From Candidatus Coproplasma stercoravium (GTDB lineage: Bacteria > Bacillota > Clostridia > Christensenellales > Borkfalkiaceae), in assembly GCA_018713165.1 (NCBI GenBank), contig DVFR01000019.1, positions 23,713 through 87,712 on the forward strand: a stretch of 64,000 nucleotides of DNA, in the 5' to 3' direction. The position numbers and the translations under genes were made by a program. The notes beneath the pieces were generated by a model, which was not told the DNA's origin, searched no databases, and saw only the letters and a list, made by a program, of their open reading frames with translations. Positions 15,005-23,045 of the stretch are shown here, one piece after another (position 1 is the stretch's first letter; each line of letters starts with the position of its first letter).

Positions 15005-18000
15005 ATGGCAGGTATCTTCAACAAGAAAAACGATAACGGCCGGCAGACGACTTACGCCACCAAGGCAGACGTAATACTGCAGCGCCAGGCCGAAATCGTC
15101 GGTAAACTCGACATGCTGCTCGCCGGGCAGAAGCCCGCGCCCGACAATTCGGTTGCCGATAAGGTGAACGAAAAACTCGCGCAGGAGCTCTCCTACCTCA
15201 GCAAACAGAACAGCGCCATCTTCGAGAAAGTTCTCGCCGAGAACGCCCAGCTCAGGAGGGAGATAAACTTCGTGTCCGCCCAGTGCGAAAACGTGTTCGT
15301 CAAACTCTCGGGCATGATATCCTCGCTCGAAGAAAAGATAAGCGAGTCTGCAATCGACTACGACAAAGTAGCGGAGGCAGCGCAGGAACATACCGAGGCC
15401 GCCGCCGCGGACGCGGAGCCCGCGTTCGACGACGAGGTTGCGCCCGCCGCAGTGACGGAGGAGGCAGAGGGCGACGAACAGCTCACCATCTCCTCAAACG
15501 GCTACATAGATTACGACGAACTTGCCGACCGCCTTGCAGGCAAGCTCGAAGAGAAGGGGCTTTTAAGCGGGCTCGACTATGACGGGCTTGCAAAGAAGGT
15601 TGCCGACAGCATGCCTCCCCGGGAGGTCATCTCGCCCGACTACATAGCGTCCAAGGTTGCCGAGCAAATCGTCATACCCCAGGTTGTCGTGGGCGAAAAC
15701 GGAGAGGCTAAGCCCATAGAGGTTCACGCCACCGCCGAAGTCGACTACGACGAGATAGCAAACCGCGTAGCCGAAAAGCTCGCGCCCGCAGCTTCTTCCG
15801 AAGAGGTTGTGGAGGCCGCGGCCGAACAAACCGCAGAGCAGACGGAGGGTACCGGCTCCGACGCGCTCGCCGACGAGATTGCGCGCAAGGTAAGCGCGCT
15901 CTCGCCCAACGATTTCGACATCATAGTGGACGACGAAGGCTGCCGTTCGCTTGCCGAGGCCGTGGTTGAAAATCTCGACTACGACCGCATAATCGAAAAG
16001 CTCGCCGCAAAGGGCGTCGCGGGCGAAGTTGCCGTAACCGACGCTGCCGCCGAGGAAACCGAACCTGCCGGCGCAGACGAGATTGCCCAGCTCGTATCCG
16101 ACAAGCTCGCCGCAAACGGCATCAACGAAGAGGCGATTGCCGACAAGACAGCGGCGGCGCTCTCCAACTGCATGCCCGAAGTCGACGGCGACGAAATTGC
16201 CGACAAGGTTGCCGCGGCAGTTCTCGCGTCGATACCCGCGACCGAGATTGACTACGACGCAATCATAAACGGCGTTGCCGAAAAACTCGGAGGAAAGGCC
16301 GAAACCGTCGAAACTTCTTCCGAAGAGGTCGTTCCAGCCGCGGATACCGACGAGGTTGCGGACGACTACGATATCGTCATAGACGAAGAAGGTCTCAAAA
16401 AGATAACCGAAAGCATCTCGTGGAAAGTTACGGCGTCTACCAACGCCATGCTCGAGGGCATGGACGACAAGCTCGCCGCAATGAAGAGAGAGCTTGAAGA
16501 GATGCGCTCCGCGCTCGCCGAAGAGAAGGCGGCAGACGAAGTTGCCGACGAGATAAACGAAGAGGCAGCCGAAACGACAGAGGCCGCGGTTGAAGAGACT
16601 GCCGAAGAAGCTCCCGCCGCAGTTTCCGCAGACGTCGACGAGATAGCGCGCAAGATAGACGAACTCACCGCCCGCATCGACGAGCTGCTCACCCCCGACG
16701 AGGAGGACTATGAAGAATCCGCCGAAGAGACTGCCGCACCCGTTGCAGACGTAAGCGGAGAGATTGGCGAAATTAACCGCAAGATAGACGAACTCACCGC
16801 CCGCTTCGAGGAACTCATCTCCGCAGACGAAGAGCCCGAAGAGGAAGGCGAAGAGGTTGCCGAGGCAGAAAACGCCGAAGAAGCTCCCGCTCCCGCGGTT
16901 GCAACGAGCGAGGAAGTAAATGAGCTCGGACGCAAGATAGACGAACTCACCGCCCGCTTCGAGGAGCTCATCTCCGCAGACGAAGAGCCCGAAGAGGAAG
17001 GCGAAGAGACTGCCGAGGCCGAAAACGCCGAAGAGGCGGAGGGCGAGGACGAAGTTAAGGCCGAACTCGAGGCTATAAGGACGGCGCTCGACGAGATAAG
17101 GCACGACCCCGCAATCCAGGAGCTGAAAGGCGAAGTCGCCGAGCTCACCGCAAGGATTGACGAGCTGTTTGCCGAACCCGAAGAGGCGGAGGTTGCCGAG
17201 GGCGAAGAGGAAACCGACCCCGTACAGGCGGAATTTGACGAAATAAAGGAAAAGCTCGAAGAGATAAGAAACGACCCCGCGCTCCAGGAGCTGAAGGGCG
17301 AGGTTGCCGAACTCACCGCGAGGATTGACGAGCTTGTAGCCCGCGGCGCGGAAGAGAGCGCAGAGGCCGAAGAGTCCGAACCGGCAGACGACGCGGCGCT
17401 CGGCGAAATAAAGGAAGAGATTGAAGATATAAACAGGCAGCTCGACCAGATTAAGGCGATGCTTGCCGCGGGCGCGGTTGTCGCGGCAGCCGCCGCGGCT
17501 CAGCCCGAAGAGGAAGCGGAGCAGGAAGAACCCGTTGAGGAAGAACCTGCCGAAGAACCCGTTGCCGAAGAAGTTGTAGAAGAAGTTGCCGAAGAGGCGG
17601 AAGAGCCCGTTGAAGAAGTTTCGGAGGAAACCTCAGAGGAAACCGCCGAAGAGGTTGCAGTCGAAGAGCCCGAAACTGTAGAGGAGTCCGAAGAGGAGAC
17701 GGCCGTTGAAGCTGCGGAAGAATCTGCAGAAGAGCCCGCTGAAGAGGCTGCGTCTGAAGAGCCCGCGGCAGAGGACGAGGGCGAAGAGGAAGAAGAACAG
17801 CTTGTAACCGTCAGCGACATTGTCGACGAGAGCGAACTTTCAGACGAGCCCGAGGACGAAGTTCTCGAAAACATCTTCGACGACGTGGAGGAACAGACGG
17901 TTAAGGGTGAAGCGCAGCCCGACGGAATACCCGGCATAAGCAACGGCGGCGTCGACTTCGCCAACATGATGAAGTACAACCGCAGTTTCATCGCAAGAAT

Positions 18001-18439
18001 TATCCAGAGCAGCGACGACGTAAAGCGCTACTACGGCCAGATAAAGAATGCGATGCTTGCATACAAAAAGGTAAACTCCTCCATAGCGTGGGGCGCCGAG
18101 CGCTTCAATAAGGGCAGGGAGACGATAGCAAAACTCAAAATCAGGGGTAAGACGCTCTGCCTGTACCTCAACCTCGACCCCAATGAATTCAAAACTTCCG
18201 TTTACCACCAGATAGACGTATCCGACAACAAGTCGATGCACGGTACGCCGATGATGGTAAAGGTAAAGAGCCCTCTCGGCGTTAAAAAGGCGATTCGCCT
18301 GATAGACGCCATGCTCGCAAAGCGCAACGGCGAAAAGAGACCCATACAGGAGAGGGATTACGCGGCTATGTATCCTTACGAAACGATTGAAGAGCTCATC
18401 GAAGACGGACTCGTTAAGGACGTAAGCAAGAACAAGTAA
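15005..18439 (+). CDS. Giant acidic helical-repeat protein with conserved C-terminal domain
   Basis: At 1144 residues it is one of the largest genes here and has no signal peptide or membrane helix, so it is probably cytoplasmic. Residues 1-115 form a mixed-charge coiled coil. Residues about 160-470 repeat a module like YDEIANRVAEKLA, interspersed with two copies of a DFDIIVDDEG-type block. About 550-800 repeat RKIDELTARIDEL coiled-coil units separated by Glu-rich linkers, and about 830-960 are almost pure Glu/Ala/Val/Pro. The last 170 residues are a compact basic domain (MMKYNRSFIARIIQSSDDVK, GRETIAKLKIRGKTLCLYLN) that I recognise only as a conserved Clostridia domain of unknown function. 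It looks like a scaffold or cytoskeletal adaptor. GAGAGGT precedes the ATG. Confidence 0.8.
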   Translation: MAGIFNKKNDNGRQTTYATKADVILQRQAEIVGKLDMLLAGQKPAPDNSVADKVNEKLAQELSYLSKQNSAIFEKVLAENAQLRREINFVSAQCENVFVKLSGMISSLEEKISESAIDYDKVAEAAQEHTEAAAADAEPAFDDEVAPAAVTEEAEGDEQLTISSNGYIDYDELADRLAGKLEEKGLLSGLDYDGLAKKVADSMPPREVISPDYIASKVAEQIVIPQVVVGENGEAKPIEVHATAEVDYDEIANRVAEKLAPAASSEEVVEAAAEQTAEQTEGTGSDALADEIARKVSALSPNDFDIIVDDEGCRSLAEAVVENLDYDRIIEKLAAKGVAGEVAVTDAAAEETEPAGADEIAQLVSDKLAANGINEEAIADKTAAALSNCMPEVDGDEIADKVAAAVLASIPATEIDYDAIINGVAEKLGGKAETVETSSEEVVPAADTDEVADDYDIVIDEEGLKKITESISWKVTASTNAMLEGMDDKLAAMKRELEEMRSALAEEKAADEVADEINEEAAETTEAAVEETAEEAPAAVSADVDEIARKIDELTARIDELLTPDEEDYEESAEETAAPVADVSGEIGEINRKIDELTARFEELISADEEPEEEGEEVAEAENAEEAPAPAVATSEEVNELGRKIDELTARFEELISADEEPEEEGEETAEAENAEEAEGEDEVKAELEAIRTALDEIRHDPAIQELKGEVAELTARIDELFAEPEEAEVAEGEEETDPVQAEFDEIKEKLEEIRNDPALQELKGEVAELTARIDELVARGAEESAEAEESEPADDAALGEIKEEIEDINRQLDQIKAMLAAGAVVAAAAAAQPEEEAEQEEPVEEEPAEEPVAEEVVEEVAEEAEEPVEEVSEETSEETAEEVAVEEPETVEESEEETAVEAAEESAEEPAEEAASEEPAAEDEGEEEEEQLVTVSDIVDESELSDEPEDEVLENIFDDVEEQTVKGEAQPDGIPGISNGGVDFANMMKYNRSFIARIIQSSDDVKRYYGQIKNAMLAYKKVNSSIAWGAERFNKGRETIAKLKIRGKTLCLYLNLDPNEFKTSVYHQIDVSDNKSMHGTPMMVKVKSPLGVKKAIRLIDAMLAKRNGEKRPIQERDYAAMYPYETIEELIEDGLVKDVSKNK

Positions 18440-18463
18440 AATATAAACAATTTTACAAAAAGA

Positions 18464-18585
18464 GGGGGTTGATATATTTTTTATCAACCCCCGAAATTTA
18501 GTTTTAAGATTTTTTTCTTTATTCCGGTCAGAGAGCTTTTTTTGGGGGGATTGATTTGGGAATATGCGGCAATCACCGCATATTC
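18464..18585 (+). other. Hairpins between the acidic protein gene and RNase J
   Basis: GGGGGTTGATA (18464-18474) pairs with TATCAACCCCC (18482-18492) around a T-rich loop and may end the upstream transcript. A second hairpin pairs GAATATGCGG with CCGCATATTC (18560-18585). RNase J often controls its own leader, but no such element can be shown here. Confidence 0.5.
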
Positions 18586-18692
18586 ATTCGCCGCGCGGCG
18601 CGGTTTAACGCCGCGGAAAATACATAGCGCGCTTTGCCGCGCGCATAATTTTATTGTACGGCGCGGACAGCTGCGCCGAGGGAGTATACAGA

Positions 18693-20705
18693 TTGGAAAA
18701 CGATAACAAAAAAAAGACGCCGAAACTGCGCATAGGCCGCGTCGGCAAACCCTCCGAGGGTACTCCGCTCGTTCAGTCGGGCGGCTTCTCACAGTTTTTG
18801 TACCTCGGAAATTCGGGCGACAAGGGCGATGAAGAAAAGCCCGCAAAGCAGCCCAAAAAGCGCGGACGCACAGATTCGGCAAGCACGGATAACGCAGCCG
18901 CCGCAGACGAAAACCAGGCAAAGAGGGGCGGCAAGAGCCGCCGTGAAAAGAACGGCGCGCGCGACGGACAGCCCGAGACTAAAAAACTCCGCCTCAAAAA
19001 GGGCGGCGGCGATTTGCCCGCGGATGAAAAACCCGCCCGCAAAACGCGCGCAAAGAGGGAAAAGCAGGTTAAAATAATTTTCCTCGGCGGCGTGGGCGAG
19101 ATTGGCAAAAATATGACGGCGATTGAGTACGGCGAGGATATAATCATAATCGACGCGGGCATAATCTTCCCCGACGAAGAACTGCCCGGAATCGACCTCG
19201 TCGCGCCCGATATATCCTACCTCGTCGCAAACAAGCACAAGGTAAAGGCGCTGCTTCTGACGCACGGACACGAGGACCACATAGGCGGAGTGCCCTATTT
19301 CCTGCGCGAGATAAACGTGCCCGTATACGGCACGCGCCTCACGCTCGCGCTCGTCGACAACAAGCTGCGCGAGCACCGCATAAACGACGCGAAAGAGATA
19401 ATAGTCGCCCCCGGCGACCGCGTAAAGATTGGCGCGTTCGACGTGCTGTTCGTAAACGTAAACCACTCTATAGCGGGCGCCGTCGCGCTCGCGATAGATA
19501 CGCCGCAGGGGCTTATATTCCACAGCGGCGACTTCAAGATTGACCTCACGCCCGTGGCGGGCGAACCCATCGATTTAAAGACGATAGGCGACATAGGCGA
19601 GCACGGCGTTTTGTGCTATCTCGGCGAGAGCACGAACATAGAGCGCCCCGGCTACACCATGAGCGAAAAGACGGTCGGCAGCACGCTCGACAGGCTTTTC
19701 AACGAAAATTCCACCCGCAGGCTTATCATCGCCACCTTTGCCTCCAACGTGCACAGATTGCAGCAGATAATCGACCTTGCGGTAAAATACAAGCGCAAAG
19801 TCGCGCTCTCGGGCAGGAGCATGCTCAACGTCGTCGACGCCGCCGAAAATATAGGCGATTTGAATATCCCCGACGGCGTGCTCGTCGACGTATCCCGCAC
19901 CAAAAAGATACCCGACAGCGGGCTTGTGATAGTTTCCACAGGCAGCCAGGGCGAGCCGATGAGCGCTCTCACGCGCATGGCAAACGGCGAAAACCCCTCG
20001 GTTACCGTCGGCGAGAACGATACGATAATCATCTCCGCTTCTCCCATACCCGGCAACGAAAAGGGCATTTACAACGTAATAAACAACCTCTACCGCAAGG
20101 GCGCGAACGTCGTGTATGAAAGTCTCGAAAATATCCACGTTTCAGGTCACGCCTGCCGCGAAGAGCACAAAATAATGCACAGGCTGTTAAAGCCCAAATT
20201 CTTCATTCCCGTGCACGGCGAATACAGGCACCTCAAAAAGCACGCCCAGCTCGCGCGCGAACTCGGTATGAAGGAGAGCAATATCTTCCTTCCCGATATC
20301 GGCAACTGCGTGATGCTCACGTCGGAAACGCTCCGCCAGGGCGACAACGTGCCTTCGGGCTCCCGCCTCATCGACGGCGACGGCATAGAGGACGAAAAGG
20401 CGAGCACGGTAATGCAGGACAGGCGCCAGCTCGCCTCCGACGGACTCTTTATAGTTTCGGTAGTGGTTTCGGGCGGCGAAGTTATAGGCGAACCCGCCGT
20501 CAACAGCCGCGGCTTTATTTTCGGTTTCCACAAGGACTACCTCGCCGAAATCCGTTCGGTAATACAGAACGCGATAGAGGGCTACGACCTCTCAATCGGC
20601 AGTGTGGACGAGCTCAAGCGCGCAATAAAGCGCACGCTTAAAAATTATCTCTTAAAGAAAACTAAGCAGAGCCCGATGATAGTGCCCGTCGTAGTTGAAT
20701 TATAA
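18693..20705 (+). CDS. rnj: Ribonuclease J with long basic N-terminal extension
   Basis: A metallo-beta-lactamase/beta-CASP nuclease that degrades and matures mRNA and rRNA (5' exonuclease and endonuclease). The core starts near residue 125 with VKIIFLGGVGEIGKNM and holds the zinc motif THGHEDHIGG, the beta-CASP segment, and late motifs ISASPIPGNE and HVSGHACREEHK plus HGEYRHL. Its last residues match the family dimerisation domain. The gene starts at TTG 18693, eight bases after GAGGGAG. The product is about 670 residues against the usual 550-560; the extra 124 at the N-terminus are low-complexity and Lys/Arg-rich (KPAKQPKKRGR, GGKSRREKNGAR). That tail may bind RNA or ribosomes. Confidence 0.93.
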   Translation: MENDNKKKTPKLRIGRVGKPSEGTPLVQSGGFSQFLYLGNSGDKGDEEKPAKQPKKRGRTDSASTDNAAAADENQAKRGGKSRREKNGARDGQPETKKLRLKKGGGDLPADEKPARKTRAKREKQVKIIFLGGVGEIGKNMTAIEYGEDIIIIDAGIIFPDEELPGIDLVAPDISYLVANKHKVKALLLTHGHEDHIGGVPYFLREINVPVYGTRLTLALVDNKLREHRINDAKEIIVAPGDRVKIGAFDVLFVNVNHSIAGAVALAIDTPQGLIFHSGDFKIDLTPVAGEPIDLKTIGDIGEHGVLCYLGESTNIERPGYTMSEKTVGSTLDRLFNENSTRRLIIATFASNVHRLQQIIDLAVKYKRKVALSGRSMLNVVDAAENIGDLNIPDGVLVDVSRTKKIPDSGLVIVSTGSQGEPMSALTRMANGENPSVTVGENDTIIISASPIPGNEKGIYNVINNLYRKGANVVYESLENIHVSGHACREEHKIMHRLLKPKFFIPVHGEYRHLKKHAQLARELGMKESNIFLPDIGNCVMLTSETLRQGDNVPSGSRLIDGDGIEDEKASTVMQDRRQLASDGLFIVSVVVSGGEVIGEPAVNSRGFIFGFHKDYLAEIRSVIQNAIEGYDLSIGSVDELKRAIKRTLKNYLLKKTKQSPMIVPVVVEL

Positions 20706-20706
20706 C

Positions 20707-20846
20707 AACATTCTAATTGCATCGCTTTCCCTTGTATAAGCGGCGCAATACTGTGTTGCGTTTGCGGCTTCGTTCGGTCATGTACGTCTTTGTACACTCC
20801 CTCACGACATTCCGCACGCGCCTTGTCTTGCTTGCTTCTGCAAGGG
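20707..20846 (+). repeat. Structured repeat R3, copy A
   Basis: It matches 41018-41153 over about 135 bases. Both copies fold alike: outer stem CCCTTG/CAAGGG here against CTCGC/GCGAG in copy B, second stem GGCGC/GCGCC against GGCGT/ACGCC, apical stem TGTAC/GTACA against CTTAC/GTAAG. Stem changes are compensatory while TTGTCTTRCTTGCTTCTGC is conserved. It starts just after the RNase J stop. Confidence 0.7.
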
Positions 20847-20874
20847 GTATCGGTGCGGGGATTGTTGTAGTTAA

Positions 20875-21046
20875 AAGGCTCCCTTGTGTAAAGGGACGAA
20901 CATTGCTATTCTACAAACAGCGGATACCCGCTGTTTGAGCAATGTGAGATGAGCAAACACAAAGTGAAAGGCGTTTGCGGTGACCGAAAACGGCGTTTCC
21001 CTTGCGCCGTTTGAGAATGGCGACGGAGTCGACTGAGGGATTGTAT
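20875..21046 (+). repeat. Structured repeat R2, copy A
   Basis: It is about 170 bases long and matches 58900-59078 in reverse. Hairpins: CCCTTGTGTAAAGGG; ACATTGC...GCAATGT enclosing CAAACAGCGG/CCGCTGTTTG; GCAAAC/GTTTGC; AAACGGCG/CGCCGTTT. It ends CTGAGGGATTGTA. It lies 30 bases after R3A and about 30 bases before the trmR start. Confidence 0.7.
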
Positions 21047-21076
21047 CGGTGTCAGTTACCCGCATGGTTTAAATAT

Positions 21077-21742
21077 ATGGACGAATTTTCATATGCGCAC
21101 AGAGACACCTCTCCCGAAAGTTCGGGCAAGGGGCTGGCGCGCTTCAACAAACCGAATATCCCGCCCGAACTTCAGGCGGTGCGCGAGGGCGCCTTTGAAC
21201 GCGAAATTCCCGTCGCGGGCGACGACACGCTCTGCTTTTTAATGGCCCAGGTCGCCGCCGTAAAGCCGAAGAGAATTTTAGAGCTCGGCACGGCGGTCGG
21301 CACTACTGCCGCGGCGATGGCGCTCGTCTGCCCCGACGCGGAGATTGTCACCGTGGAAAAGGACGAGAGATTCTACAAAGAGGCGATAAAAACCTTTCAG
21401 CTCTGCTGCCCGAATGCAAAAATAAAGCCGATATTCGGCGACGCGGGCGAGGTGATAGAGGTGCTCGCGGGCGTGTTTGATTTTATATTTATGGACAGCG
21501 CCAAGGTGCAGTATATAAAGTATCTGCCCCGTTTAAAACAGCTCCTGCCGCGGGGAGGCGTGCTCGCCGCCGACGACGTGCTCCTCTTCGGCTGGGCAAG
21601 CGGCGAGGCTGAAGTGCCCAAAAAGCGCAGAATGTTCGCCGCGCACATAGAGGAGTACCTTGCGGCGGTCTCCTCCGACGAAGAACTCATAACCTCGGTG
21701 ATAAAGGTGGGCGACGGAATCGCCCTTTCCGTAAAAAAATAG
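21077..21742 (+). CDS. trmR: tRNA 5-hydroxyuridine methyltransferase (O-methyltransferase fold)
   Basis: This 221-residue class I AdoMet O-methyltransferase of the caffeoyl-CoA OMT-like family has motif I in ILELGTAVGTTAAAMA (near 72-87), the acidic residue in IVTVEKDERF, and metal/substrate region FDFIFMDSAKVQYIKYLP followed by GVLAADDVLLFG. It lies three bases before a U32-family gene, the same pairing as yrrM with yrrN-yrrO in Bacillus, where TrmR methylates ho5U34 of tRNA to mo5U. That context supports trmR over a small-molecule enzyme. I place the start at ATG 21077 (MDEFSYAH); upstream codons fall inside repeat R2A. Confidence 0.8.
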   Translation: MDEFSYAHRDTSPESSGKGLARFNKPNIPPELQAVREGAFEREIPVAGDDTLCFLMAQVAAVKPKRILELGTAVGTTAAAMALVCPDAEIVTVEKDERFYKEAIKTFQLCCPNAKIKPIFGDAGEVIEVLAGVFDFIFMDSAKVQYIKYLPRLKQLLPRGGVLAADDVLLFGWASGEAEVPKKRRMFAAHIEEYLAAVSSDEELITSVIKVGDGIALSVKK

Positions 21743-21744
21743 TC

Positions 21745-22941
21745 ATGAACAACGTTGAACTTCTTGCCCCTGCGGGCAACTTTTCAAAATTAAAAACGGC
21801 AATCTACTTCGGCGCCGACGCTGCGTATCTCGGCGGAAAAGATTTTTCCCTGCGCTCGTTTGCCGATAACTTTTCGCGCGAGGAGCTTACGGAGGCGGTG
21901 AAATACGCGCATGCGCGCGGCAAAAAGGTGTACGTTACGGTGAATATCTACGCCCGCAACGGCGACCTTGAAAAGATGGAGGACTACTTTGCCTTCCTCG
22001 CGGAGAGCGGTGCCGACGCGGCGCTCATTTCCGACCCCGGCGTTTTATACGCCGCAAAAAAAGCCGCCCCGCGCCTTGCCGTGCATATCTCCACGCAGGC
22101 AAACGTCACCAACAAATACGCCGTAAAATTCTGGCGCGAGATGGGGGCGGAGAGGGTCGTGCTCGCGCGCGAACTTTCGCTTGCCGAAATTGCCGAAATC
22201 CACGCCTTTGTCCCCGATATCGAGCTCGAGGCGTTCGTCCACGGCGCAATGTGCATCTCATATTCGGGCAGGTGCCTCTTATCGGATTATCTCGCGGGTC
22301 GCCCTTCGAACCGCGGCGAGTGCGCGCAGGCGTGCCGCTGGAACTATTCGCTCCGCAGAAACGACGGCGAAAACGGCGGGTGGCTCCCGATAGAAGAGGA
22401 CGAAAGGGGCGCATATATCCTCAATTCAAAGGATTTGAACATGTCGGCATATCTTAGCGAAATGCGCGCCGCAGGCGTGTATTCCTTTAAGATAGAGGGC
22501 AGAATGAAGAGTGAATATTACCTTGCGACCGTGATAAACGCCTACCGCAGGTGTATCGACGGCGGCTTTACCCCCGCCGTGGAGAGGGAGCTTTTAACTG
22601 CCGCCCACCGCGACTATACCACGGCGTACGCCCTGGGCGAAAACCACGAAACGGTGAACTACTCAAACAGCCAGACGAAGGGCGACTGCGATTACATAGG
22701 CAACGTCATCGGCTGTGAAAACGGCTTTGCAAAGATTGAGATGCGCGGCAGATTTTACGCGGGGGACGAGCTTGAAGTGCTCTCGCCCTCGGATAATTTC
22801 GGCAAGTCGTTCACGGTTACCGAGGTGTACGATTCGAACGGCGAACCCGTCTCCGACTGCAAGCGCGTGCAGGAGGTGTACAGCGTAAAGTGCCCCTATG
22901 CACTCTCCGCGGGCGATATCGTGCGCCGCAGAAAAAAATAA
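21745..22941 (+). CDS. trhP: U32-family protein, probable tRNA uridine 5-hydroxylation enzyme
   Basis: This 398-residue cytoplasmic protein opens with VELLAPAGNFSKLKTAI, typical of U32 peptidase-like proteins, and carries the U32 signature EAFVHGAMCISYSGRCLLS (near 160-178) followed by RGECAQACRWNY. The four cysteines of these two stretches (CISYSGRC, C..AC) are the conserved set thought to hold an iron-sulfur cluster. TrhP proteins make ho5U at tRNA position 34 from prephenate; its partner TrmR is encoded three bases upstream. Older databases call such proteins collagenase or peptidase U32. The chorismate pathway gene aroA lies next, fitting a prephenate link, though that may be chance. Confidence 0.85.
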   Translation: MNNVELLAPAGNFSKLKTAIYFGADAAYLGGKDFSLRSFADNFSREELTEAVKYAHARGKKVYVTVNIYARNGDLEKMEDYFAFLAESGADAALISDPGVLYAAKKAAPRLAVHISTQANVTNKYAVKFWREMGAERVVLARELSLAEIAEIHAFVPDIELEAFVHGAMCISYSGRCLLSDYLAGRPSNRGECAQACRWNYSLRRNDGENGGWLPIEEDERGAYILNSKDLNMSAYLSEMRAAGVYSFKIEGRMKSEYYLATVINAYRRCIDGGFTPAVERELLTAAHRDYTTAYALGENHETVNYSNSQTKGDCDYIGNVIGCENGFAKIEMRGRFYAGDELEVLSPSDNFGKSFTVTEVYDSNGEPVSDCKRVQEVYSVKCPYALSAGDIVRRRKK

Positions 22942-22955
22942 TTTTTTAATTTGAT

Positions 22956-22991
22956 ATATGCGTATATGTCCATAAAAATATATACGCATAT
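22956..22991 (+). other. Hairpin between trhP and aroA
   Basis: ATATGCGTATAT (22956-22967) pairs perfectly with ATATACGCATAT (22980-22991). It is AT-rich and lacks a T-run, so its role is unclear. Confidence 0.45.
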
Positions 22992-23000
22992 TTGCATTTA

Positions 23001-23026
23001 ACCCCAATATATGCCGCAAATAACGC
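23001..23026 (+). repeat. Dispersed repeat R1, copy 1
   Basis: It contains ATATGCCGCAAATAACGC, identical over these 18 bases to copies at 26381, 47061 and 48341. It lies 20 bases before the aroA start codon. Confidence 0.75.
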
Positions 23027-23045
23027 TTTTTTTGGTGAAAAAAAT

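Noticed and set aside
15563..17104. Long open frame opposite the acidic repeat protein (513 codons, minus strand)
   Set aside because: It is the mirror of a biased, repeat-rich coding region; its Gly/Phe/Val-rich composition follows from GAA/GCC repeats on the other strand, and it lacks a ribosome site.
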